In this document: positions 1-8,125 of the stretch, piece by piece
Layout of the letters: every line of letters begins with the position of its first letter
Numbering within the stretch: the stretch's first letter is position 1
NCBI GenBank assembly: GCA_002403335.1
Contig: DHHO01000003.1
Location: 1-23,650 of the forward strand
DNA length: 23,650 nt
Direction: 5' to 3'
Source: Caldiserica bacterium UBA4770
Lineage (GTDB): Bacteria > Caldisericota > Caldisericia > Caldisericales > Caldisericaceae
The notes under the pieces: model-generated
The model's input: the letters and a program-made list of their open reading frames with translations, nothing else
Databases searched by the model: none
Told to the model about the DNA's origin: nothing
Translations under genes and position numbers: made by a program

Positions 1-972
1 AATATACTTATGGTTCATCCATTTGAGTTTGCTTATATCAAAGATAGCAGGTGCTTTATTGACAGATTCAAGTGTAAATAGCTCAATGAGTTCCTCTTTA
101 GTAAAGAACTCTCTCTCATCCTTTGGAGACCACCCAAGAAGTGCAAGGAAGTTGAATAAAGCCTGTGGAAGAAAACCCATCCTTCTGAATTCTCCAATAG
201 AAGTTGCACCATGTCTTTTCGAAAGCTTTGTTCTATCTGGAGCAAATATGAGGGAGAGGTGGGAAAAGGTAGGAAGGGGAAAGTTAAGGGCATTGAAGAG
301 AAGTATATGTTTTGGTGTATTTGAAAGGTGCTCTTCAGCCCTTATGACATGGGTAATCTTCATAAGTGCATCATCTATAACCGTTGTGTAGTTATAGACA
401 GGAAATCCATTCTCCCTTCTTATCACAAAGTCGGAGAATTCTGATGAGTTGAAGTGTACATCTCCCCTTACAAGATCGTGAACAACAATATCCCTACCTT
501 GCTCTACCTTAAATACAACTGCAGGGGTATATCCCTTCTCCTTGAGTTCTCTTACTTTAGATTCTAACTCTAATTCCTTTAGCACCCTGTAACTGAATGT
601 CTTTTTCTCCTTTTCGTATTCATTTCTCAGGTTTTCAATCTCACTATCTGTATAATAGAGTTCATATGCACTTCCATTCTCAAGGAGTATATCAATGTAG
701 TGATTGTATATATCCATCCTTTCAGATTGCCTGTATGGACCATATGGGCCATCCTTCAAGTAACCTTCATCCCAATCTAAACCAAGCCAGGTGATATCCT
801 CAACCATACTCTCTATTGCCTCATCAGTTGACCTTTTTCTATCAGTATCATCAAGCCTCAAGATGAATGTCCCTTTATGATGCCTTGCAAATAAATAATT
901 GAAAAGTGCAGTCCTTGCATTACCTATATGTATTTCACCAGTTGGGCTTGGTGCATAACGAACTCTCACCAT
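1..972 (-). CDS. gltX: glutamyl-tRNA synthetase, 3' end cut by window edge
   Basis: This is a class I aminoacyl-tRNA synthetase that charges tRNA-Glu (or, if non-discriminating, also tRNA-Gln) with glutamate in the cytoplasm. The reading frame is open from ATG 972 to base 1, giving 324 codons of a family usually 460-490 residues long, so about the last third lies outside. The start reads MVRVRYAPSPTGEIHIGNAR and contains the HIGH-type signature HIGN. KLSKRHG, the KMSKS-type loop, lies at about 240 residues, and the visible end is WMNHKYI, typical of the junction before the anticodon-binding domain. A GGAGG Shine-Dalgarno site lies 6 nt before ATG. The gene is divergent from the zinc-ribbon gene across 42 bp. 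Specificity for Glu versus Glu/Gln cannot be decided here. Confidence 0.97.
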   Translation of the reverse strand, partial: MVRVRYAPSPTGEIHIGNARTALFNYLFARHHKGTFILRLDDTDRKRSTDEAIESMVEDITWLGLDWDEGYLKDGPYGPYRQSERMDIYNHYIDILLENGSAYELYYTDSEIENLRNEYEKEKKTFSYRVLKELELESKVRELKEKGYTPAVVFKVEQGRDIVVHDLVRGDVHFNSSEFSDFVIRRENGFPVYNYTTVIDDALMKITHVIRAEEHLSNTPKHILLFNALNFPLPTFSHLSLIFAPDRTKLSKRHGATSIGEFRRMGFLPQALFNFLALLGWSPKDEREFFTKEELIELFTLESVNKAPAIFDISKLKWMNHKYI

Positions 973-1014
973 TTTATCCTCCAGATCAGTATAATATACA
1001 GGAAGGGAGAAAAA
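973..1014. promoter_or_regulatory. overlapping divergent promoters of gltX and the zinc-ribbon gene
   Basis: The 42-bp gap holds TATAAT at 990-995 for the rightward gene. Its complement offers TATACT (993-988) or TATATT (998-993) for gltX. For gltX, TTTTCA lies 17 nt upstream of TATATT, inside the first codons of the rightward gene. The two -10 elements overlap, so the two promoters should compete. No good -35 is seen for the rightward promoter. The calls rest on sequence match only. Confidence 0.5.
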
Positions 1015-1380
1015 ATGAAAATATGCAAAATTTGCGGATATGAGAACAAAGATACTTCAGAAACGTGCGAAAACTGTGGAGCCATTTTACTATCTGGAGA
1101 AGAGTTTGAGTGGGTTCTTCTTACGAGGACCTCAAACCAATTTGAGGCAGATATTATAAAGGAACTTCTTAAAGAAAATGGAGTAACTCCGATGATAAAA
1201 AGGCCAGGGCCTGGGGTAGTGGGATCTTCCCCTTTTGCAAACCCTCTTCTGGGAAGTGCTGGTCAGTTTGATGTCTTTGTGATGAGGTGTGACCTTGAAT
1301 TGGCAAGGAGCATTTTAGAGACAGGGAGTTTCGAGGAGGATAAAAATGGAAATGTTGAAAATGACAATGAAGGATATTGA
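1015..1380 (+). CDS. zinc-ribbon / DUF2007-type small protein
   Basis: This is a 121-residue protein. It has an N-terminal zinc ribbon with two CxxC knuckles (CKIC at residues 3-6, CENC at about 18-21), followed by a DUF2007-like segment (about residues 30-105). That segment has the typical WVLL..T....EADIIKELLKENGV pattern and a late VFVM..DLELAR motif. DUF2007 proteins are small predicted signalling or metal-related proteins with no firm biochemical role. ATG 1015 is chosen over the more upstream in-frame start because GGAAGGGAG lies just before it and the zinc ribbon begins at once. The 3' end overlaps the creatininase gene by 35 nt, so the two are co-transcribed and probably translationally coupled. 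The family call is fairly sure; the function is unknown. Confidence 0.8.
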   Translation: MKICKICGYENKDTSETCENCGAILLSGEEFEWVLLTRTSNQFEADIIKELLKENGVTPMIKRPGPGVVGSSPFANPLLGSAGQFDVFVMRCDLELARSILETGSFEEDKNGNVENDNEGY

Positions 1381-2050
1381 AGATTATCTAAAGTTTTCAA
1401 AGACCGTTATCATACCTGCTGGATCTATAGAGGAACACTCGCAGGCACTCCCCCTGGGAACAGACACACTCACCGCAGAAGCCCTTGCAATTGAGGTTGG
1501 AAAAAGAACAACAAGAGTTGTTGCCCCTGTAATTTCCTCAGGAAACTGTAATTCAGTAACTTTTGACTTTCCTGGGACACTCTCAATTTCCCCTACAAAC
1601 CTTATTAATTTTCTGGTTGACTATATCACCTCCCTCTACAGGCACGGATTTCAAAGATTTCTCTTTGTCAATGGTCATGGTGGCAACATCGCACCAATAA
1701 GATGTGCAATAGACGCAGTAAGCCCTACTTTTAGGAGTTCGAGGTTTTCCGTTGGCTCATGGTGGCTCTTTGAGGAATTAAAGGAGTTGTATGATAATGC
1801 AGGGCATGCAGGAAGAGGAGAAGTTTCAATTATGTTATATCTTTATCCAGAACTTGTCAAAAAAGAATTATTTTCAGAGGAACACAGGACAATCCCACAC
1901 TATTATGTTTCAAATGACCTTTCCAAAACTGAAATTACAAAAAGTGGTATTATTAATGACTCTCAAAATGGAACTAGAGATCTTGGGAAAAGAATTTTCG
2001 AGGAAGCCTGTCAGGCATATATAAGGCTTCTTCAAGAGTTAGAGAGTTAA
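1346..2050 (+). CDS. creatininase-family amidohydrolase
   Basis: This 234-aa metal-dependent amidohydrolase belongs to the creatininase/MftE family. Members open cyclic or linear amides, for example creatinine, or act in riboflavin/F420 and mycofactocin pathways. The family metal ligands are present: GSIEEH (E29, H31), LGTD (D40), NGHGGN (109-114) and HAGRGE (H154, E159). ATG 1346 is preferred because GAGGAGG sits 6 nt before it, inside the end of the zinc-ribbon gene. The length is close to the family norm of 230-260. The true substrate cannot be told. Its stop codon shares the TTAA at 2047-2050 with the convergent yjbQ gene, and no terminator separates the two. Confidence 0.9.
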   Translation: MEMLKMTMKDIEDYLKFSKTVIIPAGSIEEHSQALPLGTDTLTAEALAIEVGKRTTRVVAPVISSGNCNSVTFDFPGTLSISPTNLINFLVDYITSLYRHGFQRFLFVNGHGGNIAPIRCAIDAVSPTFRSSRFSVGSWWLFEELKELYDNAGHAGRGEVSIMLYLYPELVKKELFSEEHRTIPHYYVSNDLSKTEITKSGIINDSQNGTRDLGKRIFEEACQAYIRLLQELES

Positions 2051-2445
2051 GAATTTTCTATAATTTTTACGAAAACCCTTCTTTTTCTTGGGCCGTCAAA
2101 TTCCAGAAAGAATATTCCCTGCCAGGTTCCGAGTACCATTCTCCCGTTCTCTATAAATATATCTCTGCTTGACCCAATAATTGCAGCCCTGATATGAGCA
2201 TGTGAGTTTCCTTCAAGATGAATATATTTACCACTTACTGGAATTAGGTTGTTCAGAGTATTTATGATGTCTTTCATAACTGACGGATCTCTATTTTCAT
2301 TAATCGTGATGGCAGCTGTTGTATGAGGAATAAAAAGTGTGCAGATTCCACTGATTACATGGCTCTTCTGTACAATTTCTTCCACCTTATGTGTGATATC
2401 TAAAGCCTCGCAATTTTCGTGTGTTTCAATTTCAAAGACTTCCAT
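2047..2445 (-). CDS. yjbQ: YjbQ / UPF0047 family protein
   Basis: This 132-residue protein matches the YjbQ/UPF0047 family end to end. Features seen are HTTAAITINEN (41-51) followed by DPSV, HLEGNSHAH (76-84), and LGTWQGIFFLEFDGPRKR (105-122). Family members are small trimeric proteins; E. coli YjbQ has been reported to have weak thiamine-phosphate synthase activity, but the physiological role is unsettled. The conserved His and Glu residues of the putative active site (H41, E50, H76, H82, H84) are all present. It is the last gene of the operon starting at 4629, 6 nt after the CYTH gene, with only a weak Shine-Dalgarno site. This suggests coupling to the upstream stop. Confidence 0.93.
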   Translation of the reverse strand: MEVFEIETHENCEALDITHKVEEIVQKSHVISGICTLFIPHTTAAITINENRDPSVMKDIINTLNNLIPVSGKYIHLEGNSHAHIRAAIIGSSRDIFIENGRMVLGTWQGIFFLEFDGPRKRRVFVKIIENS

Positions 2446-2451
2446 TTCATT

Positions 2452-3075
2452 TCAAATGAGAGGGATGAGTCCAAAACTTCTCAGCCCCAGTTCATATTTG
2501 GAGGCGCCTGCCAGCTTAAGATTGTACTGAGCTTGGAGAATTGAAAAACATTCTATAAGGTCTTCTTCCTTACCTTTCTTTAATTCAAGTTCTATTTCCT
2601 CGTATTCTAACTTTCTTTTTCCCCTGACAAAGTAAAGAAAGTCAAGTGCCCCTTCTATTAAAGAGCTTTTCTTTGTAAGCCCAAGAATATGCCTTTCGGT
2701 ATCAATCACAAGCATCTCTTTTAACTCTGCATCCTTTACAATTGAAAATACATCTGGAAAAGATTTTCTAAGAAATTCTTTTGAGCAAAAATCTTCCGCA
2801 TCCCGTAAAGGTATCTCAAGTTCTTCCCTTATGTAAATGCCGTTTTTAAAGGAACCATTAGCTTTCAAGTGGACAAATTTTTTCCCACCCTCCTCCCTGA
2901 GTCTATAGGAAAAATTGTTGTAAAGCAACTTAAAATCATCTGTATCGAAGTAGTGGCTTATAAGATGTTTTTTGCAACCTCTTTCCACTCTCCAGTGCAT
3001 AATATTTGTACAGCTCTCTATTTTTTCCATTGTTTTTCTTGAAGCACATAACTTTACCTCATACTCAATAGCCAT
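2452..3075 (-). CDS. CYTH-domain protein (triphosphate tunnel metalloenzyme family)
   Basis: This 207-aa protein opens with IEYEVKL, which carries the ExExK signature (E4, E6, K8) of CYTH domains. The rest shows the alternating charged strand pattern expected of the eight-strand tunnel, such as SYRLREEGGKKFVHLK, REELEIPL and YEEIELELKKG. The family includes class IV adenylate cyclases, thiamine triphosphatases and inorganic triphosphatases, and all hydrolyse or rearrange triphosphates with divalent metal. An inorganic triphosphatase (YgiF N-domain-like) is the commonest bacterial role, but the substrate cannot be read from the sequence. The gene overlaps the end of proC by 11 nt. Confidence 0.85.
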   Translation of the reverse strand: MAIEYEVKLCASRKTMEKIESCTNIMHWRVERGCKKHLISHYFDTDDFKLLYNNFSYRLREEGGKKFVHLKANGSFKNGIYIREELEIPLRDAEDFCSKEFLRKSFPDVFSIVKDAELKEMLVIDTERHILGLTKKSSLIEGALDFLYFVRGKRKLEYEEIELELKKGKEEDLIECFSILQAQYNLKLAGASKYELGLRSFGLIPLI

Positions 3076-3904
3076 TGGACCCTCCTTTCTTCTTCAGGTC
3101 GTCTCTTAAATAGATAGTCCTTTTATAGGCCGAGTAAACCGCCTTTTCTAAAACAGTCCTGAAACTTCCTTTTTCAAGTTCATAAAGTGCATCTGCCGCA
3201 GTTCCCCCCGGGGAAGTTACCATATCTCTTAATTCAGAGGTGTGTTTCATGGAATTCATTGCAAAGAGAATAGAGCCAAGCGTAGTATCATATACAAGAT
3301 CTCTTGCATCCCTCCGAGAAAACCCGAGGTGAACCCCCGCTGTAATAAGAGATTCAAGAAAAAGAAAGACATATGCAGGACCTGTACCGCTGAGTGCAGT
3401 TGCCATGTCGACATATTCTTCCTCTTCAAAATACATCTCGTGGCCCATTGAATTGAAAATTCCTCTGACAACGTTTTTTTCTTCTTCCTTGACATCGACT
3501 GTGGCACTCCACACTGTCATCCCGTAACCAATCTGCGCAGGCGTATTTGGCATAGCCCTTACAACCTTTGCATGGGCAATTCCTTCTTTTATTGTTTCGA
3601 TATCAATACCCGCCATAATCGAGATAACAATTTGATTCTGTTTCATATGTCCTTTTAATTCACCTGAAACTATAGGAAAGGCCTGCGGTTTTGTAGAAAG
3701 GACAACAATATCAGAAGCTAATGCTGCATCAACATTACTTTGAGTTATATTAATACCATATTTTCTATGGACCTCTTCCAGAGTTTTCTCCCGGGGGGCA
3801 CTTCCATATATCTCTTCCTTTTTAAACAAGCCTTTTTCAATAATACGATCTATCATAGAGGAAGCCATTGTTCCTGCTCCAATAAAAGAAATCTTCATGT
3901 TCAT
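3065..3904 (-). CDS. proC: pyrroline-5-carboxylate reductase
   Basis: This enzyme performs the last step of proline synthesis, reducing 1-pyrroline-5-carboxylate with NAD(P)H. It is 279 residues long, the family's normal length. An N-terminal Rossmann motif GAGTMA is at 9-14, followed by MPNTPAQIGYG and the C-terminal dimer and active-site signature SGTGPAYVFLFLE, then TSPGGTAADALYELEKG. The start ATG 3904-3902 overlaps the upstream stop as ATGA, so it is coupled to the unknown gene before it. No proA or proB is present in the window. Confidence 0.97.
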   Translation of the reverse strand: MNMKISFIGAGTMASSMIDRIIEKGLFKKEEIYGSAPREKTLEEVHRKYGINITQSNVDAALASDIVVLSTKPQAFPIVSGELKGHMKQNQIVISIMAGIDIETIKEGIAHAKVVRAMPNTPAQIGYGMTVWSATVDVKEEEKNVVRGIFNSMGHEMYFEEEEYVDMATALSGTGPAYVFLFLESLITAGVHLGFSRRDARDLVYDTTLGSILFAMNSMKHTSELRDMVTSPGGTAADALYELEKGSFRTVLEKAVYSAYKRTIYLRDDLKKKGGSNGY

Positions 3905-4629
3905 TTGGCGCCTTTAAAGTTCTCAAAAAAGTTTTCGAGATTAAATTTTATTAATCTCAGCTCGAGTCCTCTAAACAGAGCTGCAAAATCAAGTAGATAA
4001 AGCTCCACATAATACTCTTCATCACTAAGGGGGGTGTCATGATGCCCATCCATAAATACGGCAAGTTCTCTTTTCTTCTTATTAAGTTTGTTTATAATCC
4101 CTACGGGGGTTTTTGCGTTTTTAAAGTATTTTTCCTTAATGATAAGAATGTCTTCAAGAATTCTGTTCTGTTCCTCGGAGGGAATCGATTTCCATATCCT
4201 ATACTGGTTAATAAGAAAATCGCGGGGATTTTCTGTCACAATACCAAGTATAAAAGGAGATATTTCTCTTTGAAGTTCAAGGGTAATTTGAAAGAATATT
4301 TCCTTAAAGATCTCCTTTTTGAATGGTGCAATGATAATATGGAAGGTATCGCCTTCCTTGTTCATATTCGAATAACAGCTTACACACGAATACATGGAAC
4401 AAAAATTGCCCGAGAGCCTTTTAATAATCTTCTTTTCTTTGCTGAGAACGAGATTAATCTTTATCTTGATTACATTCTCTCCAACAATTATGGAGCAATT
4501 TTCGCCTATCTGTACGTTTTTGAAAACAATAAGATTTTTCCTCTCACATTTCAGAAAACTCAGTTTTTCTCTCTTCAGGTGATCCTCAACGATATTTGCT
4601 ATAGAAAGTGCATTCAAAGCATCCTCCAT
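3901..4629 (-). CDS. unrecognised 242-aa protein, first gene of the proC operon
   Basis: I do not recognise this family. The protein is predicted soluble, with no signal peptide and no clear membrane segment. It is rich in Lys, Glu and Ile and has five Cys residues, three of them in a tight C77-x4-C82-x2-C85 group that could bind metal or form a disulfide. The middle (about 100-130) looks amphipathic, and a D-G-H-H-D-T-P stretch lies near residue 200. The frame remains open upstream to 4686, but ATG 4629 is chosen because a well-spaced promoter lies directly before it, only 9 nt away. The ATGA overlap with proC shows co-transcription. Function unknown. Confidence 0.75.
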   Translation of the reverse strand: MEDALNALSIANIVEDHLKREKLSFLKCERKNLIVFKNVQIGENCSIIVGENVIKIKINLVLSKEKKIIKRLSGNFCSMYSCVSCYSNMNKEGDTFHIIIAPFKKEIFKEIFFQITLELQREISPFILGIVTENPRDFLINQYRIWKSIPSEEQNRILEDILIIKEKYFKNAKTPVGIINKLNKKKRELAVFMDGHHDTPLSDEEYYVELYLLDFAALFRGLELRLIKFNLENFFENFKGAK

Positions 4630-4631
4630 AA

Positions 4632-4667
4632 TTTGCCTATTATAGCATAAAGTAGCTCTTTTAACAA
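4632..4667 (-). promoter_or_regulatory. promoter of the 4629-to-2047 operon
   Basis: On the minus strand TTGTTA (4667-4662) is followed after exactly 17 nt by TATAAT (4644-4639) in an extended TGCTATAAT context. The predicted start site is near 4632, only about 3 nt before ATG 4629, so the mRNA should be effectively leaderless. Confidence 0.7.
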
Positions 4668-4800
4668 GGAATTGGACAAGTTGCATGGCTGTAAAACTTT
4701 AAATGATATTTGTTTCTAAAATAAGGAAAATACAAAGGATTAACACAAATATTACTCCCCTCTGCAATACTCTTTAGGTTTCCATAAGCCTTTCTATATG

Positions 4801-4929
4801 TTACCATAAAAACTTGTCCTGAAGGATTCTAATTGTTGCCTCAACAAAACCATTTATCAGTGGGAAATAACACTGACTAAAAGCACGATTTTTACTTACA
4901 ATTATAGTGAAATTTTCTTTTCCCAGTGC
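4801..4929 (-). pseudogene. possible transposase (integrase-core) relic
   Basis: A 42-codon open stretch with no start codon ends in INGFVEATIRILQDKFLW and then TAA. The pattern N-G-x-V-E-x-x-x-R-x-L-Q-x-x-F resembles the last part of the DDE/integrase core of several IS families, where the catalytic Glu precedes such a helix. No full gene, inverted repeats or target duplication is visible. The rest of the gap (about 4668-4800) holds only stop-broken frames. The call is tentative. Confidence 0.3.
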
Positions 4930-4932
4930 TTA

Positions 4933-5661
4933 TTAAACAATCTCCGCAAGCACTATAAATAAAGCCAATGCAATCCCTGCTAAAAACACCCAGGTAGAAT
5001 ATTGTTTCTCGTCCTTTAGTGCTTCAGGTAGAAGATGGGAAGCCGAGACATAAATTAGGACACCTGAAACAAATCCAAGGGCCAATCCTAAAATAGGAGT
5101 ACTAAGTTTACTTACAAAAGGGTAAGCAATAAAAGCTCCTACAGGGGTTGAAAGACCTGCTATAAGGAAGGCATAAAACGCTGCTCTTTCCTTTTTTATT
5201 CCTCCTGTCATTAAAAGGGAAAAAGTAATTACCCCTTCTGCAAATTCATGAAGAACCATGCCAGTTCCTCCCAATAATCCAGTAGGGACACTTGCACTAA
5301 AAGTTACACTATAAATAATTCCATCCACAAAAGAATGTATTCCTATTCCTTCTACTGCAGTAATACCAAAAGCCAGATCTTTTCGTTGAATTTTATATCT
5401 TATTAATCTATTACCTAAAAACATAAATAAAAAACCGATTAAAGCAGAAAAGCCTGCATAGAAATTCTTTTCTACAGCCTGGGGAAAAGCAAGCATTAAA
5501 GGGACAGAGATTAAAACACCTGCCGCAAAGCACAATGAATATGTTTTTACTCCTTCAGCCCATTTTCTATTTTTAAAAATAGCTATGATGCCAATACCAT
5601 TAACTATTGCAGATTCAATTGCAAAGATTGCAACCCATGTAAACGCGCTAAATCCATTCAT
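4933..5661 (-). CDS. ZIP family metal transporter
   Basis: This 242-aa membrane protein has about eight hydrophobic segments. It carries the two ZIP metal-site motifs: HSFVDG (109-114, TM4) and HEFAEG (138-143, TM5). A late SASHLLPEA motif is also seen. ZIP proteins move Zn2+, Fe2+ or Mn2+ into the cytoplasm (ZupT/GufA-like in bacteria), but the metal cannot be told. ATG 5661 is preferred over the in-frame GTG at 5676 because GGAGGAAGG lies 4-5 nt before it and covers the intervening codons. It appears monocistronic. No confident promoter was found upstream, although two small hairpins (one CTCTG/CAGAG) lie near 5705-5745. No terminator follows. Confidence 0.92.
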   Translation of the reverse strand: MNGFSAFTWVAIFAIESAIVNGIGIIAIFKNRKWAEGVKTYSLCFAAGVLISVPLMLAFPQAVEKNFYAGFSALIGFLFMFLGNRLIRYKIQRKDLAFGITAVEGIGIHSFVDGIIYSVTFSASVPTGLLGGTGMVLHEFAEGVITFSLLMTGGIKKERAAFYAFLIAGLSTPVGAFIAYPFVSKLSTPILGLALGFVSGVLIYVSASHLLPEALKDEKQYSTWVFLAGIALALFIVLAEIV

Positions 5662-5898
5662 TTTTCCTTCCTCCACTTCCTAAAAGATCCTTATTCAAAA
5701 TGTGTTTCTCTGCTATTACAGAGTATTTGTAGGCATTCTTGCCATAAGGCGACTATCCATTCATTCCAATTCAGTAAATATATGCTCCCATGGTTTATTA
5801 TACACAGATATTGCTTCCTTTTTCACAGAAATATTAGCATGGTAAACAGAATAAATATTTACGATACCAGTTGTAATGCCGATTTTAGAGATATTTTG

Positions 5899-5927
5899 TT
5901 GACAAATGAAATTAAAAATGCTAAAAT
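5899..5927 (+). promoter_or_regulatory. strong promoter of the ftcD operon
   Basis: TTGACA (5899-5904) is a perfect -35. A 17-nt spacer leads to TAAAAT (5922-5927), preceded by TGC (extended -10). The start site is predicted near 5934. A short leader then carries GAGGTGA as Shine-Dalgarno before ATG 5949. Confidence 0.85.
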
Positions 5928-5948
5928 ATTTAGGCAAAGAGGTGATAG

Positions 5949-6842
5949 ATGACAAAAATTATAGAATGTGTTCCTAATATTAGTGAAGCAATAAATAAAG
6001 AAGTCGTCAGGGAAATCATAGAAAATCTTAAGGTCACCGGTGTAAAAATTCTCGATTATTCTTCAGATACTGATCATAACAGAACAGTCATCACATTTGT
6101 TGGCGACATTGAGACAGTAAAAAAAGGAGCTATGCAAGTTGCACGCGATGCCGTTAGACTTATTAATCTCAGATACCATAGGGGAACTCATCCTCGAATG
6201 GGGGCAATCGATGTAATCCCGTTCATCCCTGTTAGGGATGTAACAATGGAAGAATGTATTGAAATCAGCAAAGAGGTGGGAAAACAAATAGGTGCTGAAC
6301 TAAATATCCCTGTTTATCTCTATGCAGAATCTGCAATGAGTGAAAACAGAAGGCTTTTGCCAGAGATCAGGAAAGGAGAGTTTGAAGGTTTTTTTGAGAA
6401 GATAAAAAACCCTGCTTGGGCACCTGACTTCGGGCCATCTGAGGTTCACCCAACTGCAGGGGTTACTGCTGTTGGGGCAAGAGAGTTTCTCATTGCATAT
6501 AATATCAACCTGAACACTGAGGACATAAACATTGCAAAGAACATTGCCTCTTCAATCAGGGAAAGCTCTGGTGGATTAAGATTTATCCAGGCAAAGGGTA
6601 TGCTCCTCTCCGAAAAGAAGTGTACCCAGGTCTCAATAAATATTCTCAATTACAAAAAGGCACCTCTCTACAGAATTTTCGAAATTGTAAAGATGGAAGC
6701 AGCAAGATATGGCATTACAATTCTTGAAAGTGAGCTCATAGGTTTAATGCCTTTGAAGGCAGCTCTTGATAGTCTTGCCTTCTACCTTCAATTCCCTGAG
6801 CTTACAGAAGAAAAAATCATTGAGTCAAAGATATATGAATAG
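5949..6842 (+). CDS. ftcD: glutamate formimidoyltransferase
   Basis: This enzyme transfers the formimino group of N-formimino-L-glutamate to tetrahydrofolate, giving 5-formimino-THF and glutamate, the last step of one histidine-degradation route. At 297 residues it is the formiminotransferase domain alone, without the C-terminal cyclodeaminase of the animal fusion. The N-terminus CVPNISEA and the catalytic-His segment RGTHPRMGAIDVIPF (His81) are typical, as are PAWAPDFGP and the later THF-binding region. A cyclodeaminase must be encoded elsewhere. It is first in a four-gene operon with its own promoter, and hutI follows 10 nt later. Confidence 0.95.
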   Translation: MTKIIECVPNISEAINKEVVREIIENLKVTGVKILDYSSDTDHNRTVITFVGDIETVKKGAMQVARDAVRLINLRYHRGTHPRMGAIDVIPFIPVRDVTMEECIEISKEVGKQIGAELNIPVYLYAESAMSENRRLLPEIRKGEFEGFFEKIKNPAWAPDFGPSEVHPTAGVTAVGAREFLIAYNINLNTEDINIAKNIASSIRESSGGLRFIQAKGMLLSEKKCTQVSINILNYKKAPLYRIFEIVKMEAARYGITILESELIGLMPLKAALDSLAFYLQFPELTEEKIIESKIYE

Positions 6843-6852
6843 GAGGTAATGA

Positions 6853-8124
6853 GTGGAACTACCAATACCCGATCTTTTAATCATTAACGCAGCAGAACTT
6901 TTGACCCTATCATACGGTCTCTCAACAGAAGACAAAGAGGCAGAGAAAAAGATCGGACTTATAAGAGAAGGGGCTATAGCAGCTAAAAATGGTAGAATTA
7001 TTGCAGTTGGACGGACTGAGGATCTTGTAAAATCCCTCAGAGTAAGCAAAGATACAAGGCAGATTGATGCGTCGCATAAAGTAGTGCTGCCGGGTTTTGT
7101 TGACCCTCATACTCATCTTATATTTAAAGGAACAAGAGAAAAAGAGTTTCTCATGAGGCAACAAGGTATACCAATGCAGAGAATCCTCAGGGAAGAAAAT
7201 ACAGGCATTATCTCCACTGTAAGGTGGACAAGGAAAGCTACCTTTGACGAGCTTCTTGATGAAACAGGACTTCATGTCTCTTCTCTTGTAGATTGGGGTA
7301 CAACGACCATAGAAATAAAGAGTGGATATGGGTTGAACCTTGAGGAAGAGATCAAGATGTTAAAAATTGCAAGGTACCTAGGGAATTATACACCTTTGAA
7401 CGTACGAGCAACCCTCCTTGCTGCCCACATTATCCCTCCCGAATATCATATGAGAGAGGAAAAATATGTTGAACTTGTGGTAGAAGATATTATCCCAATT
7501 ATTGCAAAAAATAAGCTCGCCGACTTTAACGATGTGTACTGTGAAAAGGGTGCCTTTACCAGAGAACAGGCAAAAAAGTTACTCCAGGTAGGGAAAAAAT
7601 TTGGATTGAGACCGAAGATTCATGCAGACGAGATGAGTGATTCAGGTGGAGCCGAAGTTGCAGCATCTACGGGTGCAATCTCCGCAGACCATCTTGTTTA
7701 CACAACGGAGGCAAATTTAAAAAAGCTAAAAGAAGCAAACGTTGTTGCAGTTCTCCTGCCTATTACAACATTCTCTCTCGGTTTAGAAAGGTATGCTCCG
7801 GGAAAAACGATGGAAGAAATGGGTCTCACTGTTGCACTTGGCACCGATTATAATCCTGGTACTTCAATGAGCCCATCTATGCCACTTGTCATTTCTTTTG
7901 CTGTGATAAAATTGAAACTTACAATAGAAGAAGCAATACTTGCTGCAACAATCAATGCAGCTATGGCAATAGGCATGGAGAAAGAGGTTGGTACAATTGA
8001 GCCTGGAAAAAGGGCAAATATAAATATATTGAAAATAAAACACTATGAAGAAATCCCGTATAGAATTGGGGAGAATTATGTGGAGACAGTAATTTCAAAT
8101 GGCGAGATAATGAAAGGAGGTTAG
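6853..8124 (+). CDS. hutI: imidazolonepropionase
   Basis: This metal-dependent hydrolase opens the ring of 4-imidazolone-5-propionate to give N-formimino-L-glutamate, the substrate of the FtcD encoded just upstream. It has 423 residues, slightly above the usual 400-415. Amidohydrolase ligands are visible: DPHTH (H86, H88), H192, HADE (H257) and GTDYNPGT (D332). The start is GTG 6853, with AGGAGGT placed 5-6 nt before it. An ATG at 6849 is in another frame and is not used. hutH and hutU, which would make imidazolonepropionate from histidine, are absent here. Confidence 0.96.
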   Translation: MELPIPDLLIINAAELLTLSYGLSTEDKEAEKKIGLIREGAIAAKNGRIIAVGRTEDLVKSLRVSKDTRQIDASHKVVLPGFVDPHTHLIFKGTREKEFLMRQQGIPMQRILREENTGIISTVRWTRKATFDELLDETGLHVSSLVDWGTTTIEIKSGYGLNLEEEIKMLKIARYLGNYTPLNVRATLLAAHIIPPEYHMREEKYVELVVEDIIPIIAKNKLADFNDVYCEKGAFTREQAKKLLQVGKKFGLRPKIHADEMSDSGGAEVAASTGAISADHLVYTTEANLKKLKEANVVAVLLPITTFSLGLERYAPGKTMEEMGLTVALGTDYNPGTSMSPSMPLVISFAVIKLKLTIEEAILAATINAAMAIGMEKEVGTIEPGKRANINILKIKHYEEIPYRIGENYVETVISNGEIMKGG

Positions 8125-8125
8125 G

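Noticed and set aside
4039..4650. 203-codon plus-strand frame
   Set aside because: It runs antisense to the 242-aa gene, which is fixed by its promoter and the ATGA link to proC; its composition looks like a shadow.
4655..4810. 50-codon minus-strand frame starting at ATG 4807
   Set aside because: No promoter or ribosome site and no family resemblance; it overlaps the promoter of the 4629 gene.
5761..5955. 64-codon minus-strand frame before ftcD
   Set aside because: It starts with TTG inside ftcD, has no ribosome site, and lies over the strong ftcD promoter; it matches nothing known.
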